Assembly: GCF_900547205.1 (NCBI RefSeq)
Contig: NZ_URFY01000012.1
Location: 33,874 to 97,873, forward strand
Length of the DNA stretch: 64,000 nucleotides
Reading direction: 5' to 3'
From: an uncultured Bacteroides sp.
GTDB taxonomy: Bacteria > Bacteroidota > Bacteroidia > Bacteroidales > Bacteroidaceae
Positions 7,582-15,823 of this stretch are shown in pieces. The position numbers and the translations under genes were made by a program. Position 1 is the first letter of the stretch. Each line of letters starts with the position of its first letter. The notes beneath the pieces were generated by a model that saw only the letters and a program-made list of their open reading frames with translations, was not told the origin of the DNA and did not search any database.

Positions 7582-8142
7582 ATGGAAATCAAGGAATTTT
7601 TATATAATAATATATCAGAAGCGGACAGAAGTTTATTAATCGACTTAATATCCTGTGTCTGGAAAGATGAGGGCGGGAGAGAAATCCATTTGGAAGAAAT
7701 GAATGCCATGTCGTTTTGTGCGCTAGAGAACAACAGATTTATTGGATATGTAGGAGTGGTTGAGTGGAATATCAATGTGCAGGATGAAGTATTCAGAATG
7801 TGCGGATTAAGCTGTGTTTGTACACATCCATTGTACAGAAAAAGAGGTCTGGCTACTAATTTAGTGAGAAGAGCGACTGACTGGATAAAGCAAAGCAATG
7901 TTTTTGATATTGGCTTATTTACTTGTTCGCACGAACACGTTTCTTTATATAAGCAAGTAGGATGCTGGGAAATAGCTCCCAATTTAATTATAAAAGAAAG
8001 TGATAGAGAAGGGGCATATCAAAGTGATATACAAGACTTAGATGTATTCAAGTTAATAATTTCCCGGAAAGCGAAAATATGCGCTGATTATTTTGAGAAT
8101 ACAACAATCAATCTTAATTTTCCATCAGGACAGTTTATTTAA
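7582..8142 (+). CDS. GNAT-family N-acetyltransferase
   Basis: 186 residues with motif A as LSCVCTHPLYRKRGLATNLV (about residues 75-94), followed by a strand and helix typical of GNATs (IGLFTCSHEHVSLYKQVGCW). The layout recalls the acetyltransferases annotated as aminoglycoside- or antibiotic-type, but no residue pattern proves a drug substrate. It starts 3 bases behind the lipoprotein gene, and the methyltransferase gene starts 8 bases behind its own stop, so the three genes look like one unit. Confidence 0.82.
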   Translation: MEIKEFLYNNISEADRSLLIDLISCVWKDEGGREIHLEEMNAMSFCALENNRFIGYVGVVEWNINVQDEVFRMCGLSCVCTHPLYRKRGLATNLVRRATDWIKQSNVFDIGLFTCSHEHVSLYKQVGCWEIAPNLIIKESDREGAYQSDIQDLDVFKLIISRKAKICADYFENTTINLNFPSGQFI

Positions 8143-8150
8143 GTGCAGAA

Positions 8151-8945
8151 ATGACTAATTTAAAATATAATATAAAAAGAAACAAAATGGATAGTGATTA
8201 TAAGGTTGGCGATTTGATTTATGATGCAAATATTTATGATGGGTTAAATACTGGCATGTTTGATTTGCAATTTTACAAAAAGTGGATGCCGAAGAATAAG
8301 TACGCTAAAATACTAGAACTTTGCTGCGGCACAGGTAGACTTACAATTCCAATTGCAAAGGATGGATATAATATTTGTGGAGTGGATAACACTTCATCAA
8401 TGCTTGAACAAGCAAAGGTGAAAGCTTCCGAAGCGGGTTTAGAGATTAATTTAATCGAAGCAGATATTAGAACGTTAAACTTACAAGAAAAATTTGACCT
8501 TATCTTTATTCCATTTAATTCAATTCATCATTTATATAAAAATGAAGATTTGTTTGAGACACTTAAAACCGTTAAAAATCATCTAAAAGAAGATGGAATC
8601 TTTCTTCTGGATTGCTTCAATCCTAATATTCATTATATTGTTAAAAACGAAAAAGCACTAGAAGTTATTACTGAGTATACAACCAAAGATGGAAGAGAAA
8701 TATTGATTAAACAGGAGATGCATTATGAAAACGCAACCCAAATAAATCGTATAAAATGGCATTATTATATAAATGGTAAATATCATTCAGTTCAAAATAT
8801 GGATATGAGACTGTTTTTCCCTCAAGAATTGGATTCATATCTAGAATGGGCCGGATTTAATGTTATTCACAAGTTTGGAAGTTTTGAAGAAGAAGAATTT
8901 AGCGATTATTCGGAGAAACAAGTATACGTATTAGCGTTAAAATAA
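8151..8945 (+). CDS. Class I SAM-dependent methyltransferase
   Basis: 264 residues. Motif I is ILELCCGTGRLTIPIAKDG (about residues 53-71), followed by ICGVDNTSSML and the motif IV region LIFIPFNSIHHL. A second ATG at 8187 (MDSDYKVGD) is also possible; the extra 12 residues from 8151 are lysine- and asparagine-rich. The protein is only distantly like the methyltransferase at 4026 and is not a duplicate of it. Substrate unknown. AT-rich like its neighbours. Confidence 0.85.
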   Translation: MTNLKYNIKRNKMDSDYKVGDLIYDANIYDGLNTGMFDLQFYKKWMPKNKYAKILELCCGTGRLTIPIAKDGYNICGVDNTSSMLEQAKVKASEAGLEINLIEADIRTLNLQEKFDLIFIPFNSIHHLYKNEDLFETLKTVKNHLKEDGIFLLDCFNPNIHYIVKNEKALEVITEYTTKDGREILIKQEMHYENATQINRIKWHYYINGKYHSVQNMDMRLFFPQELDSYLEWAGFNVIHKFGSFEEEEFSDYSEKQVYVLALK

Positions 8946-9045
8946 CGGGATGTTGTATCTTTCAAATTAAAAATCAAAACAGAGTAAGGAAATTAGTAAG
9001 AATTAAAAATGAATTGGTAACTTAGCATTCTTAAATTGTGAATTT

Positions 9046-9441
9046 ATGAATATAGAAGAGTTTAGGACCTATTGTCTTTCTTTTAAAGGAGTGCATGATA
9101 AAATGCCATTTGAGAGAGCTACATCCGAGTACGATAAAAATCTGCTAGTCTTTTATGTAATGGATAAATGGTTTTGTTTTGTGAATGTAGATGCTTTTGA
9201 TTGCTGCAATATAAAGTGCAAGCCGGAACGTATTGAAGCTCTGCAAGACCGCTTTGATAGTATCAAACCCGGTTATCATATGAATAAGAGACATTGGATA
9301 AGTGTCTACTTTAACAATGATGTGCCGGATAAGATGATTAAAGAACTTGTTAAGCAGTCATATGACATTGTTGTCGCTTCTCTATCGAAGAAAGAGAAAG
9401 AAGAGCTGGATGCTATGAGTAGAAATGTCCTTTTGGAATGA
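9046..9441 (+). CDS. MmcQ/YjbR family protein
   Basis: 131 residues. The family pattern is visible from the start: MNIEEFRTYCLSFKGV, MPFERATSEYDKNLLVFYVM, WFCFVNVD, INxKCxP-like NIKCKPERIEAL and PGYHMNKRHWISV near the C-terminus. The fold is CyaY-like and the family has been called DNA-binding, but no activity is established. A 100-base AT-rich gap with no clear promoter separates it from the methyltransferase before it. Confidence 0.88.
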   Translation: MNIEEFRTYCLSFKGVHDKMPFERATSEYDKNLLVFYVMDKWFCFVNVDAFDCCNIKCKPERIEALQDRFDSIKPGYHMNKRHWISVYFNNDVPDKMIKELVKQSYDIVVASLSKKEKEELDAMSRNVLLE

Positions 9442-9486
9442 GCTTTCAGAAAGCAAAGTATGTAAGGATGTTGAAAACTAGATGAA

Positions 9487-9849
9487 ATGAAAACATATAA
9501 TGGTCGTATTCCTGCCTGCGGTGTCTTTTGTGGTGGCTGCCCTCGATATATACAAGAGAAAAATCCTTGTCCAGGTGCAGAGATAAACAAGGCACGGTGT
9601 GAGAAATGCAAAACATTTCATCTGTGCTGTGTTGAAAAGGGATTTACTCATTGCTACCAGTGCGACATATTCCCATGTGCTAGGTTTAAGAATTTTGCAA
9701 AACGCTGGCTGAAATACGGGCAGAATTTCATAGAGAATCAAGAATACTTAAAGCAAGTAGGAGAAGTTGAGTTTTTAATAAGTTATAATAAAAAGGTAAA
9801 CGATGAACATACGACAATTGAAAAATGGGGAATACAACGAGGCAGTTGA
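9487..9849 (+). CDS. DUF3795 domain protein, cysteine-rich
   Basis: 120 residues with a ladder of cysteines: CGVFCGGC (residues 12-19), C28, CEKC (39-42), HLCC (46-49) and HCYQCDIFPC, as expected of a metal- or Fe-S-binding DUF3795 protein. The function of the family is unknown. The C-terminal 20 residues overlap the start of the next GNAT gene by 47 bases in another frame, so the original stop may have been lost and the end replaced. A truncated relative lies at 5339-5491. Confidence 0.85.
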   Translation: MKTYNGRIPACGVFCGGCPRYIQEKNPCPGAEINKARCEKCKTFHLCCVEKGFTHCYQCDIFPCARFKNFAKRWLKYGQNFIENQEYLKQVGEVEFLISYNKKVNDEHTTIEKWGIQRGS

Positions 9850-10237
9850 GTTATCCCTTAAAGTATTTATGGAATGTGGGGCTACTGATTTTGACGACAG
9901 TGGTTTAAATACATTCAAAGACTTTATTTATAATAAGTCGTTAATGAACGAGCTTACCATCTTCGGAGCTTTCGATGATAGTGAACTTATTGGTATTATT
10001 GGAACTAAAAACAAAGGACAGCATATCTCTTTATTCTTTATACATCCAAAATACCACCGAAAAGGCATCGGCAGACTTTTGTTTGACTATGCTTATTCAA
10101 ATCAGACAGTAGTACAGGTAACTGTAAACTCATCTTCCTTTGCTGTGAGATTTTATGAAAGTCTAGGATTTAGAAAAACAGCCGAGGAACAAGTGACCAA
10201 TGGGCTTAGATATAGCCCTATGCTTAAAATGGCGTAA
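9803..10237 (+). CDS. GNAT-family N-acetyltransferase
   Basis: 144 residues. Motif A is ISLFFIHPKYHRKGIGRLLF (about residues 73-92) and motif B is SSFAVRFYESLGFRKT. An AAAGG ribosome site lies 5 bases before the ATG, which supports the start even though it overlaps the DUF3795 gene by 47 bases. It looks like the small YafP-type GNATs common in such islands. Substrate unknown. Confidence 0.87.
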   Translation: MNIRQLKNGEYNEAVELSLKVFMECGATDFDDSGLNTFKDFIYNKSLMNELTIFGAFDDSELIGIIGTKNKGQHISLFFIHPKYHRKGIGRLLFDYAYSNQTVVQVTVNSSSFAVRFYESLGFRKTAEEQVTNGLRYSPMLKMA

Positions 10238-10284
10238 ATCAATATGTATTTGGAAATGTTGAAGTAACTAAATAAAAGTAATAT

Positions 10285-10770
10285 ATGAAAGTAGACTTTA
10301 TAATCAGAACAGCACAACATTCTGATAGCATCGAGCTAAGAGATTTATATAAGAATACCGTCCTAACCGTGAACAGGCGTGATTACTCTCAGGCCGAGGT
10401 TGAAGACTGGGCATCTTGCGGAGAGGACCTTTCTAAAATAGAAGAAATGATAAAGACTCACTATTTCATTGTAGCCGTCAATCATCAATCGCAAATCATC
10501 GGTTTTTCTTCTATCACGCCTCAAGGCTATCTTCACTCCATGTTTGTTCACAAAGATTTTCAAGGAATTGGTGTAGCTGCAAGACTCTTGGAAGAGATAG
10601 AACGCTATGCAGCAGAGAATAAAATTACACGGATTACATCAGAAGTCAGTTTAACAGCACGTCCTTTCTTTGAAAGAAAAGGTTATGTGGTGGAAGTGGA
10701 ACAGAAACGTAAGGCAAATAAGCTTTTTCTTACTAATTTCTGGATGGCAAAAGAAATGGTTTGTTCGTAA
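10285..10770 (+). CDS. GNAT-family N-acetyltransferase, YafP-like
   Basis: 161 residues. Motif A is LHSMFVHKDFQGIGVAARLL and motif B is SLTARPFFERKGYVV, with a typical first strand FIIRTAQHSDSIELRDLY. It is related to the GNAT just before it and closes the accessory island; the permease genes after it have more balanced base composition. Substrate unknown. Confidence 0.88.
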   Translation: MKVDFIIRTAQHSDSIELRDLYKNTVLTVNRRDYSQAEVEDWASCGEDLSKIEEMIKTHYFIVAVNHQSQIIGFSSITPQGYLHSMFVHKDFQGIGVAARLLEEIERYAAENKITRITSEVSLTARPFFERKGYVVEVEQKRKANKLFLTNFWMAKEMVCS

Positions 10771-10889
10771 TTGAACAACTGTTCATTTTCGGACGATACA
10801 CAGATTAGCCTTTTCCCTTATATATCAGCTACTTATCACTTTGGCTCGTTTTTTGTTTTTTCCTTATCATCAATAAAAGAAATATCTGC

Positions 10890-12194
10890 ATGATAGGAAA
10901 ATACTTAAGGCAATCTTTCAAGCTTCTGAAGCAGAACCCCTTGTTCAGTAGCCTTTATATCGTCGGCACCGGATTAGCCATTTCGATGGTGATGGTGCTG
11001 GCCGTTCTCTATTATATAAAGGTGGGGGATATTTACCCCGAAACTCACCGTAGCCGTATGTTCATAGCATCTACCGCTCATATGCAGAATATAAAAGACA
11101 ATAGCTGGAACACTACGTGGAACTATTCCGCCACTTTTATCAAAGAATGTTTCTACTCTCTGAAGGGAGTAGAAGCGGTGACGGCTATCAATGATGCAGA
11201 AAGCTGGTTTGTAGCAGTGAAAAATGTGAAACGTCCCCTTACTACTTTGGTGAAACTCACCGATACCGGCTTTTGGAAAGTATTCGATTTCTCTTTCGTC
11301 GCTGGAAGACCTTTCACGAAGGCTGAGTTTGAGAGCGGCTTTCGCACGGCGGTTATCTCGGAAGACATGGCAAGACGTGTTTTCGGCAGGGAGGACGTAG
11401 TGGGAGAGTCTATCAAATTGAACCTTATGGATTATCGCGTATGTGGAGTGGTGAAATCGCCGAGCTATGCATTGCCGCTGAGTTATGCACAGGTTTGGTT
11501 GCCTTATACGTGTCTTTCCGGTTATGCAGAAGAGAATAATAAGTGGGACGTGCTCGGTCCGTTTCAGGTTGCCATATTATTGCCTTCGGTAGCGGATGCG
11601 GGAAAAGTAAAGTTGCAGGTGGATGAATACGTGCGCAAGTTTAATGCACAGCCTCACGAGGGCTACAGATTGTTGATGCACGGCCAGCCCTATCTTTACT
11701 GGAAGACCTTGTTCCGAACGGATGATATGGATGATTTGGATTTCATGATGGTTTTCCGGCAAATGGGATTGTGGCTGTTGATGCTGTTGCTGGTGCCGGC
11801 TCTCAATCTTTCGGGGATGATTTCTTCGCGCATGGAACGGCGGCTGCCCGAAATGGGATTGCGTAAGGCGTTCGGTGCAACCGGTAATCATCTCTTTTCG
11901 CAGATAGTGTGGGAAAACCTGTTGCTAACCTGTCTGGGTGGCGTTTTAGGACTGATGCTCTCCTTTGGCATGGTGCTATTTGCCAAAGATTGGCTGCTTA
12001 CGATGCTGGACGGTGGAACAAGTCCACTGCCCGATGGCGTGCAGATGAGCATCACCACAGATATGCTGTTCAATCCCATCCTGTTTGTGGTGACTTTTGC
12101 AGTCTGCGTCGTCTTGAATTTATTTTCGGCATTGATACCGGCTTGTGTTGCTTTGAAGAAAGATATTGTATATTCACTCAACAGACAAAAATAA
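10890..12194 (+). CDS. ABC transporter permease, MacB/FtsX type
   Basis: 434 residues. One N-terminal membrane helix (LFSSLYIVGTGLAISMVMVLAVLYYI) is followed by a large periplasmic MacB_PCD-like domain and three C-terminal helices with the FtsX signature region (RLPEMGLRKAFGATGNHLF). Such proteins work with an ATPase in export or mechanotransmission across the periplasm. No ATPase gene is next to the pair here, so it would have to come from elsewhere. The second permease gene begins 6 bases after the stop. The related gene pairs of Bacteroides usually lie in longer clusters. Confidence 0.88.
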   Translation: MIGKYLRQSFKLLKQNPLFSSLYIVGTGLAISMVMVLAVLYYIKVGDIYPETHRSRMFIASTAHMQNIKDNSWNTTWNYSATFIKECFYSLKGVEAVTAINDAESWFVAVKNVKRPLTTLVKLTDTGFWKVFDFSFVAGRPFTKAEFESGFRTAVISEDMARRVFGREDVVGESIKLNLMDYRVCGVVKSPSYALPLSYAQVWLPYTCLSGYAEENNKWDVLGPFQVAILLPSVADAGKVKLQVDEYVRKFNAQPHEGYRLLMHGQPYLYWKTLFRTDDMDDLDFMMVFRQMGLWLLMLLLVPALNLSGMISSRMERRLPEMGLRKAFGATGNHLFSQIVWENLLLTCLGGVLGLMLSFGMVLFAKDWLLTMLDGGTSPLPDGVQMSITTDMLFNPILFVVTFAVCVVLNLFSALIPACVALKKDIVYSLNRQK

Positions 12195-12200
12195 CGAATC

Positions 12201-13472
12201 ATGCTGCATCAAATCATAAAACACCTGTGGAACAGCCGCCGGCGCAATCTTTGGATTATGTTGGAGCTGGTAGTGATAGGCATTGTTAGCTGTGCGGTCA
12301 TTGACCCGCTGTTTGTTCTGAATTACAATCAATCCATTCCGAACGGTTACGAGCCGGACGGACTGTATCGCTTGAAACTAGCCCGCAACAAAGTTGATAC
12401 AGTTTCTGATCCGGTAAAAGATTACACCCGGATTATGATGGGCTTGCGCAATTATAAAGACATTGAGTCTGCCACTTGCATGGCGTCAGGCGTATATCCC
12501 AGTTCGCCGAGCAATAATATGAATGGCGTTTTTAAAGATTCTACGGAAGTGCGTATGGCATATATCCCTTTCTACTCCGGTTCCGGCTTTTTCAGGACTT
12601 GGCGTTTCCGTTCGGCCAAGGACGGAACCTGGCAATCGCTTGAGAAACTGGACATCCCCAAAGGTAGCGTGATTCTTTCCGAAGATGCGGTTGCCCTGCT
12701 CAACGGTGGCAAAGACCTGACGGGGCAGAGTATCTACAACGCATATGACAGTTCGGAGATTCGTGTAGTGGGAGTGATGCAGCCCATCAAGATGCGAAAC
12801 AGTATGCAGCCCTATCTTGTCCGTCTTGTTTCGTATGGGGATGAAAGCCAATTGCCGGAATGGGCATTCAGTTCCGAATTAAGTATTTTTCTCCGTACCA
12901 AAGAGAATGTTTCCGAAGGCCGCTTCATAGAGGAATTTATGATGTGGGTGGATGATAATCTTTCATCCGGTTCGTTGGTCTTCAGTAAGTTGACCCCTTT
13001 CTACGAAGTTCAGCGAGAGAGCGACTTGCAGAAAGGGGTGACCAATGAGGTGCGGATGAAATATGCTTTGGCCTATTTCTTTATGATAAACTTGCTGCTG
13101 GCAGTGAGCGGAACGTTCTGGCTCAACACGCGTGCCCGTCGGGAAGAAATCGGCATCCGTTTGTCTTACGGCGCTTCGCCCGGAGGAATCTGCCGGATGC
13201 TGATAGGCGAAGCTTTTGTTATGACGACGGTGGCGGTGATTGTCGGCTGCTTCTTGTTCTTGCAATGGGCTTACTATGAAGGCTTCTATGTACTGAATGA
13301 TGGAATACCGGGAAATGAAAGCCTTTATCTGACAAATCATTTCTATACACATTTCTTTATCGTTTCGCTCATTGTGTATGTCGTGATGCTGTTGGTGACG
13401 TGGCTCGGGGTCTATATTCCGGCACGCAGCATTAGCCGGATTTCTCCGGTGGAGGCACTGCGAGATGAGTAA
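12201..13472 (+). CDS. ABC transporter permease, MacB/FtsX type
   Basis: 423 residues with the same plan as its upstream neighbour: an N-terminal helix (WIMLELVVIGIVSCAVI), a periplasmic domain, and a C-terminal FtsX part with RREEIGIRLSYGASPGGICRMLIG and PARSISRISPVEALRDE at the very end, the standard family ending. It probably forms a heterodimer with the 10890 product. The two are clearly translated together. No ATP-binding partner or membrane-fusion protein is encoded beside them. Confidence 0.88.
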   Translation: MLHQIIKHLWNSRRRNLWIMLELVVIGIVSCAVIDPLFVLNYNQSIPNGYEPDGLYRLKLARNKVDTVSDPVKDYTRIMMGLRNYKDIESATCMASGVYPSSPSNNMNGVFKDSTEVRMAYIPFYSGSGFFRTWRFRSAKDGTWQSLEKLDIPKGSVILSEDAVALLNGGKDLTGQSIYNAYDSSEIRVVGVMQPIKMRNSMQPYLVRLVSYGDESQLPEWAFSSELSIFLRTKENVSEGRFIEEFMMWVDDNLSSGSLVFSKLTPFYEVQRESDLQKGVTNEVRMKYALAYFFMINLLLAVSGTFWLNTRARREEIGIRLSYGASPGGICRMLIGEAFVMTTVAVIVGCFLFLQWAYYEGFYVLNDGIPGNESLYLTNHFYTHFFIVSLIVYVVMLLVTWLGVYIPARSISRISPVEALRDE

Positions 13473-13952
13473 TTGGCTGTGGAATGTTAAAATGACGTGT
13501 GGCGTAGAAACGTTTGAGTATATTCAAAGAGTTTCTGCGGTTAATTCTATCTTGATTATGCAGTTAAATCTGCAGTTTCTAGAAAGTAATGAATCAAATA
13601 GCAGGTGTTAATGCACAGTTTACCACCTAATAATACCTGATTTCTCAGTAATTAATAACTGAGTTCTGGAGTGTTAATACTTGACGTGATAGGTGTTAAT
13701 ACTCTAGATGTCAGGTGTTAACACTCTGGATAGAGCAAAAAGCACTATGAGGGTAACTCTTTGCCCTCAGGTAGCAATCAGGTCTGCCCTCATAGCTAAA
13801 ACATCGATGGATAAGGGGTTTGAAGTGATGTATGAGGGCATGAGAGCAAAATGCAAACCAACTTTTTATTCATTTGCTTCCACGCAACTTCACAAGATTG
13901 TAGTGCTGTCTCCGGAGGAATGGAAATGAGGGTATGTGAGGAGATATGATTT
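13473..13952. other. 480-base gene-free stretch between convergent genes
   Basis: The first part is plain AT-rich sequence. From 13536 to 13733 it is a 22-bp periodic array, listed apart. From 13734 on there are scattered GAGGG/CCCTC words (13749, 13764, 13787, 13834) in both orientations, which could pair into hairpins. The 73-codon open frame at 13708-13929 overlaps the array and has no recognisable content, so I do not call it a gene. Confidence 0.6.
13536..13733. repeat. 22-bp periodic degenerate repeat array 1 (nine units)
   Basis: Nine consecutive 22-base units start at 13536, 13558, 13580, 13602, 13624, 13646, 13668, 13690 and 13712. TAA at unit positions 8-10 is kept in units 2-9 (shifted by one in unit 1). 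The best units read CAGGTGTTAA then TGC, TAC or CAC. The last unit contains the perfect palindrome GTGTTAACAC. There are no spacers and no coding sense. A single further copy of the word GGAGTGTTAATAC lies at 33441-33453. Confidence 0.75.
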
Positions 13953-15122
13953 TTATAATCTATAGAGAAGATATTTCTTCCTAATCTCCTTATAATCCTG
14001 CAACTCTTTCTGCCAACTATTCCGGATATTTTCCTCAGATTCCCCTTTGAGAATCGCTTTCCGCACACGGTCTGTCCCCATGAGCAAATCGAACCATCGG
14101 GAACGCGAGAAGAAAGCCGCTCCCTCGCCGGACAAATTGTAGAAACGTAAGAAGTAGTGAAGCGTAAAACCGTTCACGTCTGCTACATCCCGTAGGTCTT
14201 CACCATAACAGGCTACTCCTTTGTGCATCGGATTCTTATCAAACCCGGGTAGTGAGCGGGGAGTGAATGAGAATTTCCCATATTTCTTATCAGGCGCCCC
14301 CAATACCTGAAAAGGAAAAGTCGTGCCGCGTCCCACACTGACGCGGGTGGCCTCGAATGGGCAAAGCGAAGCATACAGACGAATGGACTGATCGTTCGGA
14401 AGGTTGGGCGAGGGCTTGACGGGGAGCGAATACGAATCTCCATGTTTCCATCCCGTCATCGGAATAACATTGAGCGAACAGGGATTTTTCTTGTTCGCAA
14501 TCCATCCTTCACCGTTAATCATCAGTGCAAGTTCGCCAACAGTACATCCGTGGAGCACCGGGATAGGGAGCAAACCTACGAAACTCCGGTAAGCCGGCTT
14601 TAGTATCGGCCCATCCACATAATCGCAAGGATTGGGGCGGTCGAGCACAATCATCTCTTTCCCGTTTTCCGCGCACGCTTCCATCACGTAAAACATCGTA
14701 CTAATATAGGTATAGAAACGCGCCCCCACGTCCTGAATATCAAACAAGATAATATCGATATCTTTTAGTTGGGCGGCGGTCGGTTTCTTGTTGCTTCCAT
14801 AAAGCGAGATGATAGGAATGCCCGTCCGGCTGTCTTTTCCGTCTTTCACCGTTTCACCTGCATCGGCATTTCCGCGGAAACCATGTTCGGGTGCAAACAC
14901 CTTGACTACGCGGACATCCAATTTTAATAAGGTATCCAACAGGTGCGTTTGTTCCGCTCCTACGATGGAAGTATGGTTCACCACCATTCCGATACGCTTT
15001 CCTTGTAGCAACGGCAAATATTGTTCGATGCGTTCCGCTCCGGTAGCAACCTTGCCGCTGGCATATCCAGGGAGCAGTGTTAGGAGCAAAAAGAAAAGAA
15101 TGAGGGAAATTCTAGTTTGCAT
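13953..15122 (-). CDS. namZ: DUF1343/NamZ-type exo-beta-N-acetylmuramidase
   Basis: 389 residues with a signal peptide (RISLILFFLLLTLLPGYASG), so exported to the periplasm. The body has the family blocks of DUF1343 (GH171, NamZ, formerly YbbC): IGMVVNHTSIVG, KVFAPEHGFRG, GIPIISLYG, LFDIQDVGARFYTYISTM, VLDRPNPC and PSPNLPN. Characterised members remove terminal MurNAc from peptidoglycan fragments, so a role in cell-wall recycling is likely. The -7 box at 15148-15155 gives a short leader before ATG 15122. It faces away from the HD gene and runs toward repeat array 1. Confidence 0.9.
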   Translation of the reverse strand: MQTRISLILFFLLLTLLPGYASGKVATGAERIEQYLPLLQGKRIGMVVNHTSIVGAEQTHLLDTLLKLDVRVVKVFAPEHGFRGNADAGETVKDGKDSRTGIPIISLYGSNKKPTAAQLKDIDIILFDIQDVGARFYTYISTMFYVMEACAENGKEMIVLDRPNPCDYVDGPILKPAYRSFVGLLPIPVLHGCTVGELALMINGEGWIANKKNPCSLNVIPMTGWKHGDSYSLPVKPSPNLPNDQSIRLYASLCPFEATRVSVGRGTTFPFQVLGAPDKKYGKFSFTPRSLPGFDKNPMHKGVACYGEDLRDVADVNGFTLHYFLRFYNLSGEGAAFFSRSRWFDLLMGTDRVRKAILKGESEENIRNSWQKELQDYKEIRKKYLLYRL

Positions 15123-15137
15123 ATCGGCATTTTTTTG

Positions 15138-15145
15138 TAATATTG
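15138..15145 (+). promoter_or_regulatory. Possible -7 element of the HD-domain gene
   Basis: TAATATTG then C matches TAnnTTTG except for one base. It lies 52 bases before the ATG at 15198 and almost back-to-back with the namZ promoter on the other strand. Confidence 0.35.
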
Positions 15146-15147
15146 CA

Positions 15148-15155
15148 CAAAAATA
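15148..15155 (-). promoter_or_regulatory. -7 promoter element of namZ
   Basis: TATTTTTG on the minus strand, a perfect TAnnTTTG, 25 bases before the namZ start codon. Confidence 0.55.
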
Positions 15156-15197
15156 TTCATTTATCTTATAGCTAACAAATAATTAAATATCGAAAAG

Positions 15198-15734
15198 ATG
15201 AACGCGATTGAAATCATCGACAAATATTATCCGCAGCACACACAGCAAAGACAAATCTTGATGATACATAGTCTTTCCGTATCACAAAAAGCATTGCAGA
15301 TAATAGATAACCATCATGAACTACATTTCGACCGAAACTTCGTAAAAGAGGCTGCACTCTTACATGATATTGGTATTTTTCTTACGGATGCGCCAGCAAT
15401 AGATTGTCACGGTGAGCATCCTTATATCACTCATGGCTACTTGGGGGCAGAAATCTTATTGAAGGAAGGCTTTCCTCGCCATGCCTTGGTTTGCGAACGC
15501 CACACCGGTGCAGGACTGTCTTTGCAGGATATCATAGACCAGCAACTGCCCGTTCCTCATCGTGAGATGCTGCCCGTCTCCCTCGAAGAACAACTAATCT
15601 GCTTTGCCGATAAGTTCTTTTCCAAGACTCATCTGGACGAAGAGAAGTCCGTTGAGAAAGCCCGGAAGAGCATAGCCAAATATGGTGAAGAAGGGCTGAA
15701 CCGCTTCGACAGATGGTGTTCTCTCTTTCTATAG
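15198..15734 (+). CDS. HD-domain (HDIG) phosphohydrolase-like protein
   Basis: 178 residues with the HD superfamily metal site: HSLSVSQKAL, then EAALLHDIGIFLTDAP (the HD pair) and further histidines in HGEHPYITHGYLGAEIL and CERHTGAGLS. HD proteins cleave phosphate bonds in nucleotides or act in stress signalling; short one-domain members such as this are often of unknown substrate. Divergent from namZ. A short gap then leads to lptD, which has its own promoter. Confidence 0.88.
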   Translation: MNAIEIIDKYYPQHTQQRQILMIHSLSVSQKALQIIDNHHELHFDRNFVKEAALLHDIGIFLTDAPAIDCHGEHPYITHGYLGAEILLKEGFPRHALVCERHTGAGLSLQDIIDQQLPVPHREMLPVSLEEQLICFADKFFSKTHLDEEKSVEKARKSIAKYGEEGLNRFDRWCSLFL

Positions 15735-15789
15735 CACTAAAAAATAATTAAATAACGGAGATTCTGACTTATATTTGATGAAGTTTGCG

Positions 15790-15797
15790 TACTTTTG
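15790..15797 (+). promoter_or_regulatory. -7 promoter element of the lptD-like gene
   Basis: TACTTTTG followed by CC, 26 bases before ATG 15824; perfect TAnnTTTG. Confidence 0.65.
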
Positions 15798-15823
15798 CCA
15801 CTTCAAGCGTAAACTATTAGTTA

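Noticed and set aside
13536..13733. The 22-bp arrays taken as CRISPR
   Set aside because: Units follow each other without spacers and are too variable, and no cas gene is present in the window.
13708..13929. Open frame of 73 codons
   Set aside because: It overlaps the 22-bp array, has no recognised motif and no promoter or ribosome site.
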